A stretch of 18,669 bases of DNA from UBA4717 sp002404395 (GTDB lineage Bacteria > Bacillota > Clostridia > Oscillospirales > CAG-272), in assembly GCA_937902275.1 (NCBI GenBank), contig CALFNW010000145.1, forward strand, positions 1 through 18,669, written 5' to 3'. Position 1 is the stretch's first letter, and the number at the start of each line of letters is the position of its first letter. The position numbers were made by a program, and so were the translations under genes. Under the pieces are notes generated by a model that searched no databases, was not told the DNA's origin, and saw only the letters and a list, made by a program, of their open reading frames with translations. This document shows positions 6,707-14,302 of the stretch, piece by piece.

Positions 6707-7093
6707 ATGAGAAAATTCAACGTAACAGTAAACGGCGCAACATACGAAGTTGAAGTCGAAGAAGTATCCGCCGGCGCAGCCGTTCAGTCTGCACCCGCAG
6801 CAGCTCCCGCTCCGACACCCGCACCCGCTCCCAAGGCTGCGGCTCCCCAAGCAGCTCCCGCTCCTGCCGGAAAAGCAGGCGCAAAGTCGGTAAACGCCCC
6901 GATGCCCGGCACCATTCTTGCAGTCAACGTCACCGTCGGTCAGCAAGTCAAGAAGGGCGATGTAGTCTGTGTACTTGAAGCCATGAAGATGGAAAACGAT
7001 ATTCCCGCCGCCGAAGACGGTGTAGTTGCCTCGGTAAACGTGCAGAAAGGCAGCACCGTCAACTCGGGAGATGTAATCGTCACCCTCAACTGA
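6707..7093 (+). CDS. Biotin carboxyl carrier subunit (MmdC/1.3S-like)
   Basis: This 128-residue protein carries the biotin that shuttles CO2 between carboxyltransferase subunits and the membrane decarboxylase. After a short N-terminal domain (1-20) comes an Ala/Pro-rich flexible linker (about 25-57). The biotinyl domain follows (60-128) with the canonical EAMKMEN motif at 91-97, so Lys94 is the expected biotinylation site. The preceding VNAPMPGTILAVNV and following SVNVQKGSTVNSGDVIVTL are standard for the fold. An AAAGGA ribosome site precedes the start; unlike its neighbours, this gene has no GA-preceded triloop hairpin in front. The stand-alone carrier explains why neither carboxyltransferase in the operon has a biotin domain. 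The identification is firm. Confidence 0.92.
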   Translation: MRKFNVTVNGATYEVEVEEVSAGAAVQSAPAAAPAPTPAPAPKAAAPQAAPAPAGKAGAKSVNAPMPGTILAVNVTVGQQVKKGDVVCVLEAMKMENDIPAAEDGVVASVNVQKGSTVNSGDVIVTLN

Positions 7094-7099
7094 TCCGCA

Positions 7100-7144
7100 G
7101 CATGTTTTGAAAACAGCGATTATATTCGAACCGCCTACGGCGGT
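7100..7144 (+). promoter_or_regulatory. oadB leader: short helix plus GA-preceded triloop hairpin
   Basis: TGTTT (7103-7107) pairs with AAACA (7111-7115), followed by GCGATTATATTCGA. A perfect hairpin ACCGCC-TAC-GGCGGT then occupies 7130-7144 and is followed directly by ATGGGG. Compared with the oadG copy, the first stem pair changes from G-C to A-T on both sides at once, a compensatory change. Confidence 0.55.
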
Positions 7145-7156
7145 ATGGGGATTATT

Positions 7157-8353
7157 ATGTTAGATGCTATCCTCAACTTTTTAAGCACTACCGGTATCGC
7201 GCGGCTTTTCGGCGGCGATCCGATGGACGCTTTGAAAACGTTGATTATGTATGTGATCGTCGGGGTGCTTTTCTACCTCGCGATAGTAAAAAAATTCGAG
7301 CCTTTGCTCTTACTGCCGATCTCATTCGGTATGTTGCTTGCGAATCTGCCCGGCGCCAACATGATGCACATGGAACAATTCTTTCTGAATCCGGAAGGCG
7401 TTGACTACGGTGCTGTGTTGCATGACGGCGGATTCATCGACATTCTGTATCTCGGCGTCAAACTCGGTCTCTACCCTTCCCTGATATTCATGGGTATCGG
7501 TGCAATGACCGACTTCACCGCGCTTATTGCCAATCCTTCCAGCTTACTGCTCGGAGCGGCGGCGCAGTTCGGCGTGTTTGCCGCCTTTTCGGGCGCGCTT
7601 ATCTCCGGTCAGTTCAATCCGCTTGAAGCCGCGGCTATCGGAATCATCGGCGGTGCCGACGGTCCCACCGCGATCCTTGTCACCAAGACGCTTGCCCCCG
7701 CACTGCTCGGCGGTATAGCGATCGCGGCATATTCGTACATGGCGCTGATACCGATAATACAGCCGCCGGTAATGAATCTGCTGACCACAAAAAAAGAACG
7801 CTCGATCGTAATGAAAGAGCTTCGCACGGTCTCACAGACCGAAAAGATCATTTTCCCGATCATCGTTACGCTTATTGTGGTGCTGATCATTCCCGACGCC
7901 GCACCGCTCGTAGGCTGTCTTATGCTCGGAAACCTTTTTAATGTCTGCGGTGTTACCGACAGACTTTCAAAGACCGCGCAGAATGAGCTTATCAATATCG
8001 TTACGATATTCCTCGGCGTCTCGGTCGGCGCTACTGCCGATGCGCAGAACTTCTTAAGCCCGAGAACCCTGCTTATCATCATCCTCGGTCTTACCGCATT
8101 TATTCTTTCCACCGCCGGCGGTCTTTTGTTCGGAAAACTTATGTGCTTCCTTACAAAAGGCAAGATCAACCCGCTTATCGGTTCCGCGGGCGTTTCCGCA
8201 GTGCCTATGGCGGCGCGCGTAGCTCAGGTTGAAGGTCAGAAATCAAATCCCGCCAACTTCCTGCTTATGCATGCAATGGGTCCGAACGTCGCAGGAGTTA
8301 TCGGTTCTGCGGTTGCAGCAGGCGTGTTCCTCAGCGCATTCGCGGCAAAGTAA
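7157..8353 (+). CDS. oadB: OadB-like Na+-translocating decarboxylase membrane subunit (beta)
   Basis: This subunit decarboxylates carboxybiotin and uses the energy to export Na+. The protein has 398 residues from the chosen start and many hydrophobic helices. It contains AIGIIGGADGPTAI with the essential Asp of the GGADGPT motif at residue 168. The C-terminal stretch SAVPMAARVAQ holds the conserved Ser and Arg implicated in Na+ and proton handling in OadB, followed by the conserved NFLLMHAMGPNVAGVIGSA. Another ATG at 7145 is in frame but abuts the leader hairpin. The start at 7157 leaves ATGGGG as ribosome site, 12 nt from the stem, like the sister genes. The same subunit type serves oxaloacetate, methylmalonyl-CoA and glutaconyl-CoA decarboxylases, so it proves a Na+ pump but not the substrate. 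Confidence 0.93.
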   Translation: MLDAILNFLSTTGIARLFGGDPMDALKTLIMYVIVGVLFYLAIVKKFEPLLLLPISFGMLLANLPGANMMHMEQFFLNPEGVDYGAVLHDGGFIDILYLGVKLGLYPSLIFMGIGAMTDFTALIANPSSLLLGAAAQFGVFAAFSGALISGQFNPLEAAAIGIIGGADGPTAILVTKTLAPALLGGIAIAAYSYMALIPIIQPPVMNLLTTKKERSIVMKELRTVSQTEKIIFPIIVTLIVVLIIPDAAPLVGCLMLGNLFNVCGVTDRLSKTAQNELINIVTIFLGVSVGATADAQNFLSPRTLLIIILGLTAFILSTAGGLLFGKLMCFLTKGKINPLIGSAGVSAVPMAARVAQVEGQKSNPANFLLMHAMGPNVAGVIGSAVAAGVFLSAFAAK

Positions 8354-8423
8354 AAATATAAGCTTTCGTTCAGACAAGTTTCAATACAGTCTGAAGTATA
8401 AAAGTGCACATAAAACAAATTGT

Positions 8424-8494
8424 AACTGTTAATTCGGAATTAGCCGGCGCAGCCGGCAAAAACAACGACTACAGTTTGAGTCGGCTACGCCGAC
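8424..8494 (+). promoter_or_regulatory. oadA leader: nested helices plus GA-preceded triloop hairpin
   Basis: AACTGT (8424-8429) can pair with ACAGTT (8471-8476). This encloses TAATT-CGG-AATTA (8430-8442) and the perfect GCCGGC-GCA-GCCGGC hairpin (8443-8457). Then TGA and the perfect GTCGGC-TAC-GCCGAC hairpin (8480-8494) follow, and ATGGAA. A further stem TTCAGAC/GTCTGAA lies upstream at about 8369-8395. The layout, an outer helix then a GA-preceded hairpin, resembles the oadG and 17386 leaders. Confidence 0.5.
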
Positions 8495-8507
8495 ATGGAA
8501 AATTATT

Positions 8508-9905
8508 ATGGCTAAGGTAAAAATTACCGAAACCGTCCTTCGCGACTCGCATCAGTCCCTGATCGCCACCAGAATGACGACCGAGGAAATGCTGCCGATT
8601 CTCGAAAAGCTCGACGGAATAGGTTATCACTCGCTTGAAGCATGGGGCGGTGCAACATTTGACTCCTGCCTCAGATTCTTAAATGAAGATCCGTGGGAAA
8701 GACTGCGCAAAATACGCTCCCACGTTAAAAACACAAAACTGCAGATGCTTTTCCGCGGTCAGAATATTCTCGGCTACCGTCATTATGCCGATGACGTGGT
8801 CGAATATTTCGTGCAAAAGTCGATCGCCAACGGAATCGACATAATCAGAATATTCGACGCGCTCAACGATCCGCGCAACCTCCAGACCGCAATTAAAGCA
8901 ACTAAAAAAGAGGGCGGTCACGTACAGGCGGCTATTAGCTACACCACCGGTCCCGTATTCAACAACGACTATTTTGCAAAGTATGCAAAACAGCTTGAGT
9001 CAATGGGCGCAGATTCCATCTGCATCAAGGACATGGCGGGTCTTTTGAAACCGTACGACGCATATGAGCTTGTTACCGCGCTCAAAAAGACGGTCAAGCT
9101 TCCGATCCAGCTTCACACCCATTACACCTCGGGACTTGCTTCCATGACCGTGCTTAAAGCGATCGAAGCCGGCGTTGATATTGTCGATACCGCAATATCC
9201 CCGATGGCGCTCGGCACCTCACAGCCGCCGACCGAACCGATCGTAGCTACCCTTGCCGGAACCAAATACGACACCGGACTTGATCTCAAAAAGCTTGACG
9301 AGATCTGCAAATACTTTACTCCTCTGCGCGAAAAATACATCAAGGAAGGTCTGCTCGACCCGAAAGTGCTCAAGGTTGACGTCAACGCGCTGCTCTATCA
9401 GGTTCCCGGCGGAATGTTGTCAAACCTTGTCAGCCAGCTCAAGCAGGCAGGCAAGAGCGAACTGCTTCCCGAAGTGCTCGCAGAAGTTCCGAGAGTCCGT
9501 GCAGACGCCGGCTATCCTCCGCTTGTTACTCCTACCTCACAGATTGTGGGCACACAGGCGGTATTCAACGTGCTTATGGGCGAGCGTTATAAGAATGTAA
9601 CCAAAGAATTTAAGGGCGTTGTGCGCGGCGACTACGGCAAGACCCCGGTTGCGATCGACCCTGCCTTTGTAAAGAAGATCATCGGCGACGAAAAGCAGAT
9701 CACCTGCCGTCCCGCCGACCTCATCAAGCCTGAGCTTGATTCTCTCCGTGAGAAAGTAAAGCCGTGGGCTGAACAGGACGAGGATGTGCTTTCGTATGCG
9801 CTCTTTGAGCAGGTCGCTACCAAATTCTTTGAGTACAGAAAGAACCAGAAATACGGCATTGACGGCGAAAATTCGGATGCCGAAAACAAGATCCACACTA
9901 TCTGA
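8508..9905 (+). CDS. oadA: OadA/transcarboxylase 5S-like carboxyltransferase without biotin domain
   Basis: This 465-residue subunit transfers a carboxyl group between oxaloacetate/pyruvate and the biotin carrier. It has the TIM-barrel signatures of the pyruvate carboxylase B/OadA family. These are RDSHQS (12-17, with metal-binding Asp13), LFRGQNILGYRHY (81-93), IRIFDALND, the lysine that becomes carboxylated at Lys174 in ICIKDMAGLL, and metal ligands His203 and His205 in QLHTHYTSG. The conserved carboxylase domain follows to about residue 450. OadA is usually near 590 residues with a fused biotinyl domain; this protein stops before it, like transcarboxylase 5S, and must use the separate carrier at 6707. 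The upstream ATG at 8495 is out of frame, which fixes the start at 8508, 13 nt after the leader hairpin. A strong terminator follows. Confidence 0.92.
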   Translation: MAKVKITETVLRDSHQSLIATRMTTEEMLPILEKLDGIGYHSLEAWGGATFDSCLRFLNEDPWERLRKIRSHVKNTKLQMLFRGQNILGYRHYADDVVEYFVQKSIANGIDIIRIFDALNDPRNLQTAIKATKKEGGHVQAAISYTTGPVFNNDYFAKYAKQLESMGADSICIKDMAGLLKPYDAYELVTALKKTVKLPIQLHTHYTSGLASMTVLKAIEAGVDIVDTAISPMALGTSQPPTEPIVATLAGTKYDTGLDLKKLDEICKYFTPLREKYIKEGLLDPKVLKVDVNALLYQVPGGMLSNLVSQLKQAGKSELLPEVLAEVPRVRADAGYPPLVTPTSQIVGTQAVFNVLMGERYKNVTKEFKGVVRGDYGKTPVAIDPAFVKKIIGDEKQITCRPADLIKPELDSLREKVKPWAEQDEDVLSYALFEQVATKFFEYRKNQKYGIDGENSDAENKIHTI

Positions 9906-9913
9906 CAGGTTGA

Positions 9914-9952
9914 AAAAAATGACTGCAAGCGCTGTGCTTGCAGTCATTTTTT
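9914..9952. terminator. Bidirectional terminator between oadA and the GH127 gene
   Basis: Positions 9914-9930 pair perfectly with 9936-9952 (17 bp including the A-run/T-run) around a GCTGT loop. The GC-containing core ATGACTGCAAGC ends in six T on the plus strand and reads the same way on the minus strand. It serves both converging transcripts. Confidence 0.9.
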
Positions 9953-10023
9953 GTTTTAAGAATAAATTTTAAGATATCTTTCCGTTTGAGTACGATATGC
10001 TTCTATGCACTCGGTTACTTACT

Positions 10024-11892
10024 TTAATACTTTTCAAACCACACGCGCATCTCGCTCTCGCCCCTGTTTGCAAATGCAAAATATGGTATCAGCTTAATAT
10101 CGACAGATTCAGAATGCTCAGAATATCTCTGATACAGTTTATTCGTGTTGCACACCCGACGTTTTCCGCTCACAATTATCGAAGGAAGCATCACAGATTT
10201 GTCAACTTCACCGAGCTTTGCACCATTAAGCGTTTTGTCAACGGCAAGCGCAAACAGATCTTCACCGTTATCTACCGCTTCGGCGCAATATACGATCGGT
10301 CCTCGCGTCACCGCCACTTTGCCCGCATCGGCAAACACGCGCGCGGACGCTTCGGTGAGAATTATCGGCATATCAAACAAGATATCAAGCTCGCAATTTT
10401 GCTCAAACTCAACATACGCATATCCGTTTATTATTTCATACCCGACCGCCTTTGCGTCCGACGTCAGTTCAAATCTCTCACACCACCCGGGTATGCGAAA
10501 AGCGATCTTGTGTTTTTTGCCGCTTGTATCATCAATGCATAGCTTTATCTTCCCGTTAGACGGATAATCGGTGTGCGTCGAAATATGCACTCCTCCGAAT
10601 ACCGCTTCGGACTCAGCATAATGATGAACAAACACTGTATCGCCGCTTTCCGAATAAAATATATTGCCGAGAGACGCAAGCATTCTGACAATATTGGGCG
10701 GACAGCATGAACATCCGAATACTTCAACTCTTTCGGTTATCGGCAGCTTTATGTGACTGCCGTGCCTGATCGACACGTCGCGGCGGTTGAATCCGGGGTT
10801 GATCTCCAGCGGATTTGTATAGAAAAACTTTCTGCCGTCAAGCGACACTCCCGAAAGCATACCGTTGTACATTGCGCGTTCAGCCGTATCCGCATACTTT
10901 GAATCAGCCTCAAGGACAGCCATCCGGCTTGCAAAAAGCACCAGCGCTATAGCCGCACAGGTCTCGCTATATGCGATCATGTTCGGCAGATCATAGTCGA
11001 TCGTAAATGCCTCACCGTCGCTTGAGGAACCTACGCCGCCGGTTATGTACATTCTGCGCTTTGATATATTGTCGAATATCCTGCGGCAGACTTCAAATAA
11101 TTCGGCATCGTCATTTTCGCGTGCGGTATCCGCCATTCCGCAAAGCAGATACAGCATCCGCACTGCGTGCCCTTCAGCCGATTGCATTTCACGCACCGGG
11201 CACTGATCCTGCGTTTCGCTCGGATTTTGCCATGAATCCGAGCTTGGATCCTCAACTTCGTGATGTTTACCGCGCTCATCGATAAACCATGAGGCAAGCT
11301 CAAGGTAGCGTCTCTCTCCGGTGTGTTCGTACAGCTTGACAAGCGCAAGCTCGATCTCCTCATGACCCGGAGTATAATACGGAGTAATATGCTCATCCAT
11401 AAATATCCGCTTAATGTAATCGGCATATCGGCACATAAGCTTCAGAAATTTATCCTTGCCGGTCGCCTTGTCGTATGCTATCGCCGCCTCGATCAGGTGT
11501 CCCGCACAGTACAATTCGTGACAGCTTCGGTCGGTAAATTTGTTGTACGGTTCGATCGAAAGATAATACGAATTGAAATATCCGTTCCGATCTGCATTTT
11601 GCCCGATCTGTGTAACCACCTCATCAATGATCGCTTCAAGTCTGTCGTCTCTTTGCGCGTTTAGAATATATGACACACCCTCGATCCATTTTGCCACATC
11701 CGAATCCCAGAATATATGCGGCCGCCCCTCTTTGCCGCTTTGCCAATCGCACTTAAATGCGTCAAAACGCCCGGTGTCCTTGAAACGGTTGTACACGCTT
11801 CCGACCGTTACCTCTCGATTCAGTTTTTGATGCGCGCCCCAAAAGCCTCCGAGTCTGACCTTGTCAAATGACACCGTATTTTGCTTGTCCAT
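10024..11892 (-). CDS. GH127-family glycoside hydrolase, probable beta-L-arabinofuranosidase
   Basis: GH127 enzymes (formerly DUF1680) release beta-L-arabinofuranose from plant arabino-oligosaccharides using a zinc-bound cysteine nucleophile. This 622-residue protein shows the full Cys3-Glu site. Glu310 and Cys312 lie in AYSETCAA, and Cys396 and Cys397 in VFGCSCCPPN. The acid/base candidate Glu294 (GSSSDGEAF) lies exactly 16 residues before the zinc Glu, the spacing I recall between Glu322 and Glu338 of HypBA1. No signal peptide is visible, so it probably acts in the cytoplasm on imported sugars. The start at 11892 has an AAGGGAGG ribosome site 8 nt upstream. An earlier TTG start at 11916 would place that site inside the gene. 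It lies in a locus with two AraC regulators and a GH106-like enzyme. Family is firm; arabinose specificity is inferred. Confidence 0.88.
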   Translation of the reverse strand: MDKQNTVSFDKVRLGGFWGAHQKLNREVTVGSVYNRFKDTGRFDAFKCDWQSGKEGRPHIFWDSDVAKWIEGVSYILNAQRDDRLEAIIDEVVTQIGQNADRNGYFNSYYLSIEPYNKFTDRSCHELYCAGHLIEAAIAYDKATGKDKFLKLMCRYADYIKRIFMDEHITPYYTPGHEEIELALVKLYEHTGERRYLELASWFIDERGKHHEVEDPSSDSWQNPSETQDQCPVREMQSAEGHAVRMLYLLCGMADTARENDDAELFEVCRRIFDNISKRRMYITGGVGSSSDGEAFTIDYDLPNMIAYSETCAAIALVLFASRMAVLEADSKYADTAERAMYNGMLSGVSLDGRKFFYTNPLEINPGFNRRDVSIRHGSHIKLPITERVEVFGCSCCPPNIVRMLASLGNIFYSESGDTVFVHHYAESEAVFGGVHISTHTDYPSNGKIKLCIDDTSGKKHKIAFRIPGWCERFELTSDAKAVGYEIINGYAYVEFEQNCELDILFDMPIILTEASARVFADAGKVAVTRGPIVYCAEAVDNGEDLFALAVDKTLNGAKLGEVDKSVMLPSIIVSGKRRVCNTNKLYQRYSEHSESVDIKLIPYFAFANRGESEMRVWFEKY

Positions 11893-12004
11893 AGAATATC
11901 CTCCCTTGATCACCAAAATTTATAGAGTTAAAGGCAATACTTATATTTTATTGATTTGCTGAATTCATATATCGTAAAAGTGCGCATTTAAAAAAATGTT
12001 AATG

Positions 12005-12033
12005 TTGAAATACCCGTAATTATGTGTTACAAT
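12005..12033 (+). promoter_or_regulatory. Sigma-A-type promoter for the lipoprotein gene
   Basis: TTGAAA (12005-12010) and TACAAT (12028-12033) are separated by 17 nt, about 70 nt upstream of the start codon. The rest of the 216-nt gap between 11892 and 12109 is AT-rich. I see no convincing minus-strand promoter for GH127 in it. Confidence 0.55.
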
Positions 12034-12108
12034 TAAAACAACGAGCAAAATCTAAAAACTGCGAAAAAGGAAAGTTATTACCGCAATTAAAATGAAAGGG
12101 ATTAATAC

Positions 12109-13185
12109 ATGAATAAAAAATTTATATTAGTTGCCGAACTCATCTTAGCGTGCATAATTCTTTTTAGCTGCAACAACAAAGAAAACGTTTCTCAAGCAGA
12201 AACTGACGTATACGAAATTTCGGATGGTCAGCTTACAGCATATCACGGCAATGATACAAAGCTGTATTTACCCGAAGCGGTGATAAAATTGTCAAAAATC
12301 TCGTTTCAAAACAGCTTGTCAGATATAGAAAGTATCCATATAGGCAGAAATGTTGACAGCATAGCTTTGGATACATTTGTAAATATGCCTTTTCTGTCCT
12401 CCGTATATGCGGACGAAGCGAATACATTTTATGTTTCCGACCAATACGGAAAATATTTAGCTTCTCGTAACGGCAGTATGATCTTTGCGATCGGAGCAAA
12501 ATCGTTTGATACAGAGATATTTGACTTTGCAGACAGTATTGATGCCGAACGTTTTTGCGACGGAGGCTTTCAAGTGATCGTCGGTAAAACAGTGTTATAT
12601 TTCAGTGAACCTACCGAATTAAGCACATCGACTGAAAATTGTATACTTGAGCGAATTGACGCATACGGGCAAACGCTTGAACTGAGCACAAATTTTTCAG
12701 GAGATCACGCTGTATCAATCGAAAATTCGGATAATTTTGCTTTAATTACCGATTTGACCCGCGGCATAGGAGATACCTATATCCTGTCTGACAGCGGAAT
12801 ATGGGAACAGCATAATACGGAAAATCTCTCGGATGAGAATTACAACGATCCCATAGTGCGCTATTACTTAGATGTGGACGGCATACTGAATTTCGAATGC
12901 CGTCCGAGAAAATATTGTTTTACCGGTTGCGGTGGTGATGTATTGATTTACAGCACAGGATCAGATGAATTGTACTGTGTCGAGGGAACTGCTGAGTTTA
13001 CAGACAGCAAACCGGTGTTGACGGCTGTAACAAAGACTTCATTGGGAGAGCATTTCACGGAAAAGCAACTGCTCGCAGAATTTCAAATGTTTTTATCACA
13101 CAATCTTTCATCATCCTCAATCCATTCCATAAACGAATTGTTTGAGTACAACGGCGGTCGTTTTCAGTCTTTTGAATGGTATTGA
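12109..13185 (+). CDS. Putative surface lipoprotein with a BspA-like leucine-rich segment
   Basis: The function of this 358-residue protein is not recognised. The N-terminus has a basic start (MNKKF), a hydrophobic stretch (6-20) and a lipobox-like LFSC with Cys21 as the likely lipidated residue, so it is predicted to be anchored on the outer face of the membrane. Residues about 72-130 resemble one BspA-type leucine-rich unit. SIHIGRNVDSIALDTF is followed by FLSSVYADEANTFYVSDQYG and a short Ser/Arg/Gly stretch, the pattern of LRR_5 repeats. The remainder is acidic and Ser/Thr-rich without motifs I know. An AAAGGG ribosome site lies 8 nt upstream. Base composition is clearly AT-richer than the flanking genes, which may mark a transferred or accessory gene. 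It has its own promoter and terminator and is transcribed away from GH127. Confidence 0.7.
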   Translation: MNKKFILVAELILACIILFSCNNKENVSQAETDVYEISDGQLTAYHGNDTKLYLPEAVIKLSKISFQNSLSDIESIHIGRNVDSIALDTFVNMPFLSSVYADEANTFYVSDQYGKYLASRNGSMIFAIGAKSFDTEIFDFADSIDAERFCDGGFQVIVGKTVLYFSEPTELSTSTENCILERIDAYGQTLELSTNFSGDHAVSIENSDNFALITDLTRGIGDTYILSDSGIWEQHNTENLSDENYNDPIVRYYLDVDGILNFECRPRKYCFTGCGGDVLIYSTGSDELYCVEGTAEFTDSKPVLTAVTKTSLGEHFTEKQLLAEFQMFLSHNLSSSSIHSINELFEYNGGRFQSFEWY

Positions 13186-13280
13186 CGATATGCCGAATGA
13201 AGAATTTCACTGCAAAAAAACAATTCTTCGTTAAACACGTTAAGCTTATACCCGAATAAATCTATTAAAATCAACTCAGT

Positions 13281-13327
13281 AAAAACACTGTTTTTTCATG
13301 TTTCAAACGTGAAAATACAGTGTTTTT
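13281..13327. terminator. Terminator after the lipoprotein gene
   Basis: AAAAACACTGT (13281-13291) pairs with ACAGTGTTTTT (13317-13327). The stem is continued past a T-T mismatch by TTTTCA (13293-13298) with TGAAAA (13310-13315). It is symmetric, so it could work in both directions. A weaker hairpin GAAGAATT/AATTCTTC lies before it at 13199-13229. No gene is present between 13186 and 13443. Confidence 0.75.
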
Positions 13328-13381
13328 AATTATTTTATCACGTGAAAACCGAAAAGCAAATATCAAATATTTCGAAAAATA

Positions 13382-13410
13382 TTGCAAAAATCACACAGTT
13401 CATATATAAT
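13382..13410 (+). promoter_or_regulatory. Sigma-A-type promoter for the first AraC regulator
   Basis: TTGCAA (13382-13387) and TATAAT (13405-13410) are separated by 17 nt, 33 nt before the predicted TTG start codon. Confidence 0.65.
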
Positions 13411-13443
13411 TGAATCATCACATTTACGGCAAAGGAGAGCATT

Positions 13444-14265
13444 TTGGAAACTCGGCTTGATCTTGATATTCTACCGGATTTCGACAGTTCGGCATTCAGG
13501 CGCTTTGAAGCGCACGAGCATCATGTAACACGCCAATTCGGTCTTGACGTGCTGATCGTAGTGTTCGACGGAGTTTTACGCTTCAGGGAAAACGGCGTGC
13601 CGATCGAAGTTGCGGCAGGAAGCTACTATATACAACAGAAAAATATACTTTACGACGGAAAATACGAAAGCGACAAACCGGAATACTATTATATTCATTT
13701 TAGCGGCGAGTATAGGGAAACGGGCATTTACGGCGGATCAGGCGGATCCGATCGGCTGAGCGGACTGCCGTTAAGCGGACTGCCATTAAGTGGACTGCCA
13801 TTAAGTGGCAGGGCAGACTTGACCGTGCTTATGCCGCTCTTCCGCAAGCTTGAAAAATTTAAGCTGACCTCCCGCTCCAAGACCGAAATTTACGCTGTGT
13901 TTTACTCGATCCTGCAAGCTTTGGCAAATGATGCCGGCACCCCGCTCTCACGCAAGCCGATCGACAAGCTTGTGACATACATGATCGACAACCTCGCAGA
14001 TAATATAACTCTTGATATGCTTTCGGCAAAAATCGGATATTGCAAAAATCATATAATCAAGCTTTTTGCCGACGAGGTGAATATGACGCCGCACGCATAT
14101 CTCACACATCTGAGACTTGAAGCCGCCGTAAATCTGATGAACGGAACCGACATGACTTTTGAACGCATAGGGCTTGACTGCGGCTTCGGAAGCTATATAA
14201 ATTTCTACAAAGCCTTTAACAAAGCGTACGGCTGCCCTCCCGGACAGTTCAAACAAAAGTCCTGA
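13444..14265 (+). CDS. AraC-family transcriptional regulator with an internal LSGLP repeat
   Basis: This 273-residue protein has an N-terminal cupin-like sugar-sensing region (about 1-95) and a C-terminal pair of helix-turn-helix motifs. The HTH part runs from ITLDMLSAKIGYCKNHIIKLFADEVN to the family signature GFGSYINFYKAFNKAYGCPPGQF at the end. Between the domains, residues 105-122 are three and a half copies of the pentapeptide LSGLP, encoded by 15-nt DNA repeats, and lie where a flexible linker is expected. Translation is predicted from TTG at 13444 because AAAGGAG precedes it by 6-7 nt and no ATG fits. It converges on the glycoside hydrolase gene, ending 37 nt from it, so that hydrolase or GH127 is a plausible target. 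The inducer cannot be read from sequence. Confidence 0.85.
   Translation: METRLDLDILPDFDSSAFRRFEAHEHHVTRQFGLDVLIVVFDGVLRFRENGVPIEVAAGSYYIQQKNILYDGKYESDKPEYYYIHFSGEYRETGIYGGSGGSDRLSGLPLSGLPLSGLPLSGRADLTVLMPLFRKLEKFKLTSRSKTEIYAVFYSILQALANDAGTPLSRKPIDKLVTYMIDNLADNITLDMLSAKIGYCKNHIIKLFADEVNMTPHAYLTHLRLEAAVNLMNGTDMTFERIGLDCGFGSYINFYKAFNKAYGCPPGQFKQKS
13756..13809 (+). repeat. 15-bp tandem repeat inside the AraC gene
   Basis: Three full 15-nt units (13756-13770, 13771-13785, 13786-13800) and a partial fourth (13801-13809) each encode Leu-Ser-Gly-Leu-Pro. The units differ at only a few positions (CTGAGC, TTAAGC, TTAAGT), so expansion is recent. Being a multiple of three, copy-number change would lengthen or shorten the interdomain linker without breaking the frame. 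Confidence 0.9.
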
Positions 14266-14302
14266 AAGGCAGCCGACGACGCAAGCTCACTTGCAATAAT
14301 AT

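Noticed and set aside
13756..13809. Tandem repeats considered as a CRISPR-like array
   Set aside because: Units are directly adjacent with no spacers, only 15 nt long, and are translated as LSGLP inside a regulator gene.
14281..14294. GCAAG/CTTGC hairpin between the convergent AraC and hydrolase genes as a terminator
   Set aside because: The stem is only 5 bp with no T-run in either direction; too weak to annotate.
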